Shown: positions 14,795 through 15,587 of the stretch, in pieces | Layout: the number at the start of each line of letters is the position of its first letter | Numbering within the stretch: position 1 is the stretch's first letter | Assembly: GCA_937900305.1 (NCBI GenBank) | Contig: CALCCV010000160.1 | Location: 1 to 15,587, forward strand | Reading direction: 5' to 3' | Origin: an uncultured Pseudobdellovibrionaceae bacterium | GTDB taxonomy: Bacteria > Bdellovibrionota > Bdellovibrionia > Bdellovibrionales > Bdellovibrionaceae | Length of the DNA: 15,587 bases | The notes under the pieces: model-generated | The model's input: only the letters and a program-made list of their open reading frames with translations | The model's database searches: none | What the model was told of the DNA's origin: nothing | Program-made: the position numbers and the translations under genes

Positions 14795-15060
14795 CAGGCG
14801 AAGAATTTAAGAAAATCAGAGAAGACCTAGGATTCAGCCGGTTAGAGTTCGCAAGTCTTATTTATTTGTCAGGCTATATGCCGATTGCAAACATTGAAAA
14901 TGGAAGCAGAAACCCTAGCAATCTAACTGCGGCCCTTTTGTTCTATTTAGAAAGTCTAAGTTCAAAAGAGCAAAAGACTTTGATCAATGGACTTTTGGCT
15001 CAAGAGGACAAAGTCCTAGGGAGAAAGAAAGGAGGCGGACGTGGCAAATCAAAAAAATAA
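14791..15060 (+). CDS. Xre/MqsA-type helix-turn-helix protein
   Basis: The 89-residue product has an HTH core at about 4-56: EEFKKIREDLGFSRLEFASL, then IANIENGSRNPS, which matches the Xre/MqsA recognition-helix pattern (IxxxEnGxRxPs). The C-terminus (78-89) is very rich in Lys, Gly and Arg. It is probably a DNA-binding repressor controlling the accessory genes or the recombinase. No toxin partner of the usual kind is next to it, so I do not call an antitoxin. It starts by ATGA overlap with the preceding gene, and its last 20 bases overlap the next one. Confidence 0.72.
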   Translation: MTGEEFKKIREDLGFSRLEFASLIYLSGYMPIANIENGSRNPSNLTAALLFYLESLSSKEQKTLINGLLAQEDKVLGRKKGGGRGKSKK

Positions 15061-15241
15061 AAAGGTTCTTCAGTTCAGATGCCCGTTTCCTCCGGTGATT
15101 TTGATCCCGGTCATTGACGAGTCTTCAAATTGTCAAAAGCGTATCAAAGAGGTGCATGATTTGGTTGCGCAAATAGTAGGTCTTGCAAAGAAAAAGGGTC
15201 GCCCTTCAACAAAAGAAGAGGATATCCAAAATGCAGCGTAG
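15041..15241 (+). CDS. Small hypothetical protein before the recombinase
   Basis: The 66-residue product begins at GTG 15041 within the end of the HTH gene, with GGAGG at 15031-15035 placed five bases before it. The sequence has a Pro/hydrophobic stretch (CPFPPVILIPVID, 14-26), a helical middle and a basic AKKKGRPSTKEED end. GRPS resembles an AT-hook-like or recombinase-type motif, but a single short match is not convincing. No family is recognised. The tight overlap and ribosome-binding site argue that it is translated. Confidence 0.55.
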   Translation: MANQKNKKVLQFRCPFPPVILIPVIDESSNCQKRIKEVHDLVAQIVGLAKKKGRPSTKEEDIQNAA

Positions 15242-15281
15242 TAACTTTCTAATAAATAATTATTCCAACAAAGGAGTTGTC

Positions 15282-15350
15282 ATGGCATTTAAATATTTTA
15301 TGCGGTACAAATTCTTGCGATATTCGGAAGGTTGCAAACATGCAGTATAA
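15282..15350 (+). CDS. Possible 22-residue leader ORF coupled to the recombinase
   Basis: ATG 15282 has a good AAAGGAG at 15270-15276, and a short frame runs to TAA 15348-15350, overlapping the first bases of the recombinase gene in another frame. The product would be basic and aromatic (MAFKYFMRYKFLRYSEGC…). Ribosomes finishing it would end on the recombinase start, so it may set or couple recombinase translation. The peptide itself may have no function. Confidence 0.35.
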   Translation: MAFKYFMRYKFLRYSEGCKHAV

Positions 15351-15587
15351 GATTGGGATTTACATTCGTGTGTCAACCGACGAGCAGGCTTCGGTCTTAG
15401 AGGGATCGCTTGATAACCAGCGACACAGGCTCAATGCCTTTATCGACATTAAGAATATTCAAGAGAAAAACTGGGGCAAGCTTGTTGAGACTTACATGGA
15501 TGACGGCTACTCAGCCAAGGATACGAAACGGCCTGCGTACCAACGCATGATGACTGACCTTAAAAGAGGTAAAATCAACAAGATCGG
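15340..15587 (+). CDS. Serine recombinase, N-terminal part (runs off window)
   Basis: Eighty-two codons are visible. IYIRVSTDEQ carries the catalytic serine (Ser12) of the resolvase/invertase domain, and LDNQRHRLNAF, DDGYSAKDTKRPAYQRMM and LKRGKI are the usual further segments, with the Arg of the active site in this last block. These phrases are typical of large serine integrases and transposon recombinases. The start ATG 15340 has GGAAGG about eight bases upstream. As the last visible gene of the transfer module, it is likely to integrate or excise the element, but the missing C-terminal half is needed to say whether it is a large integrase or a small resolvase. Confidence 0.88.
   Translation, partial: MQYKIGIYIRVSTDEQASVLEGSLDNQRHRLNAFIDIKNIQEKNWGKLVETYMDDGYSAKDTKRPAYQRMMTDLKRGKINKI

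Overview
The window looks like part of the genome of a Gram-negative bacterium that carries a conjugative, probably integrative, element. The evidence is signal peptides, a lipobox and a double-membrane type IV secretion system. Strong AAAGGAGGT Shine-Dalgarno sites and ATGA stop/start overlaps recur throughout. The style and protein flavour would fit Bdellovibrionota or a related group, but this is only an impression. All convincing genes are on the + strand.

Left part (1-2624): the last codons of an unidentified gene, then a short complete YcaO-domain protein, then a membrane-bound hybrid histidine kinase with a C-terminal receiver domain. These look like chromosomal or accessory genes rather than transfer genes. 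The 297-bp gap at 2625-2921 has no gene but holds repeated TGATCGA half-sites, including a perfect 7-4-7 palindrome, and is a candidate regulatory region at the head of the next gene block.

Middle part (2922-13318): four small unrecognised genes, two of them zinc-ribbon proteins, lead into a compact type IV secretion operon. Its order matches the classical virB order: VirB2 pilin, VirB3/TraL-like protein, VirB4 ATPase, VirB5/TrbJ-like, VirB6/TrbL-like, VirB8-like, VirB9-like and VirB10-like proteins, then the VirD4/TraG-type coupling ATPase and a glycine-zipper lipoprotein that may do the VirB7 job from an unusual position. No VirB1 or VirB11 is present in the window.

Right part (13315-15587): the gene after the lipoprotein encodes a winged-helix plus PD-(D/E)XK-like protein resembling the replication-relaxation/MobC group, and is the best relaxase candidate here. 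Right behind it, 14090-14275 holds two striking non-coding structures: a symmetric array of four TTGGCG half-sites at helical spacing, and a long hairpin with 14-bp perfect arms inside a second inverted repeat. Together they are a candidate origin of transfer with its protein-binding sites. Then come a possible ribbon-helix-helix accessory protein, an Xre/MqsA-type HTH protein, a small unknown protein, a possible 22-codon leader ORF and the start of a serine recombinase that runs off the window. The recombinase is the likely integrase or excisionase of the element.

Taken together, 2922 to beyond 15587 reads as one transfer module: DNA processing at the putative oriT (relaxase and accessory proteins), coupling (VirD4-like), a channel and pilus (VirB2-VirB10), and site-specific recombination.
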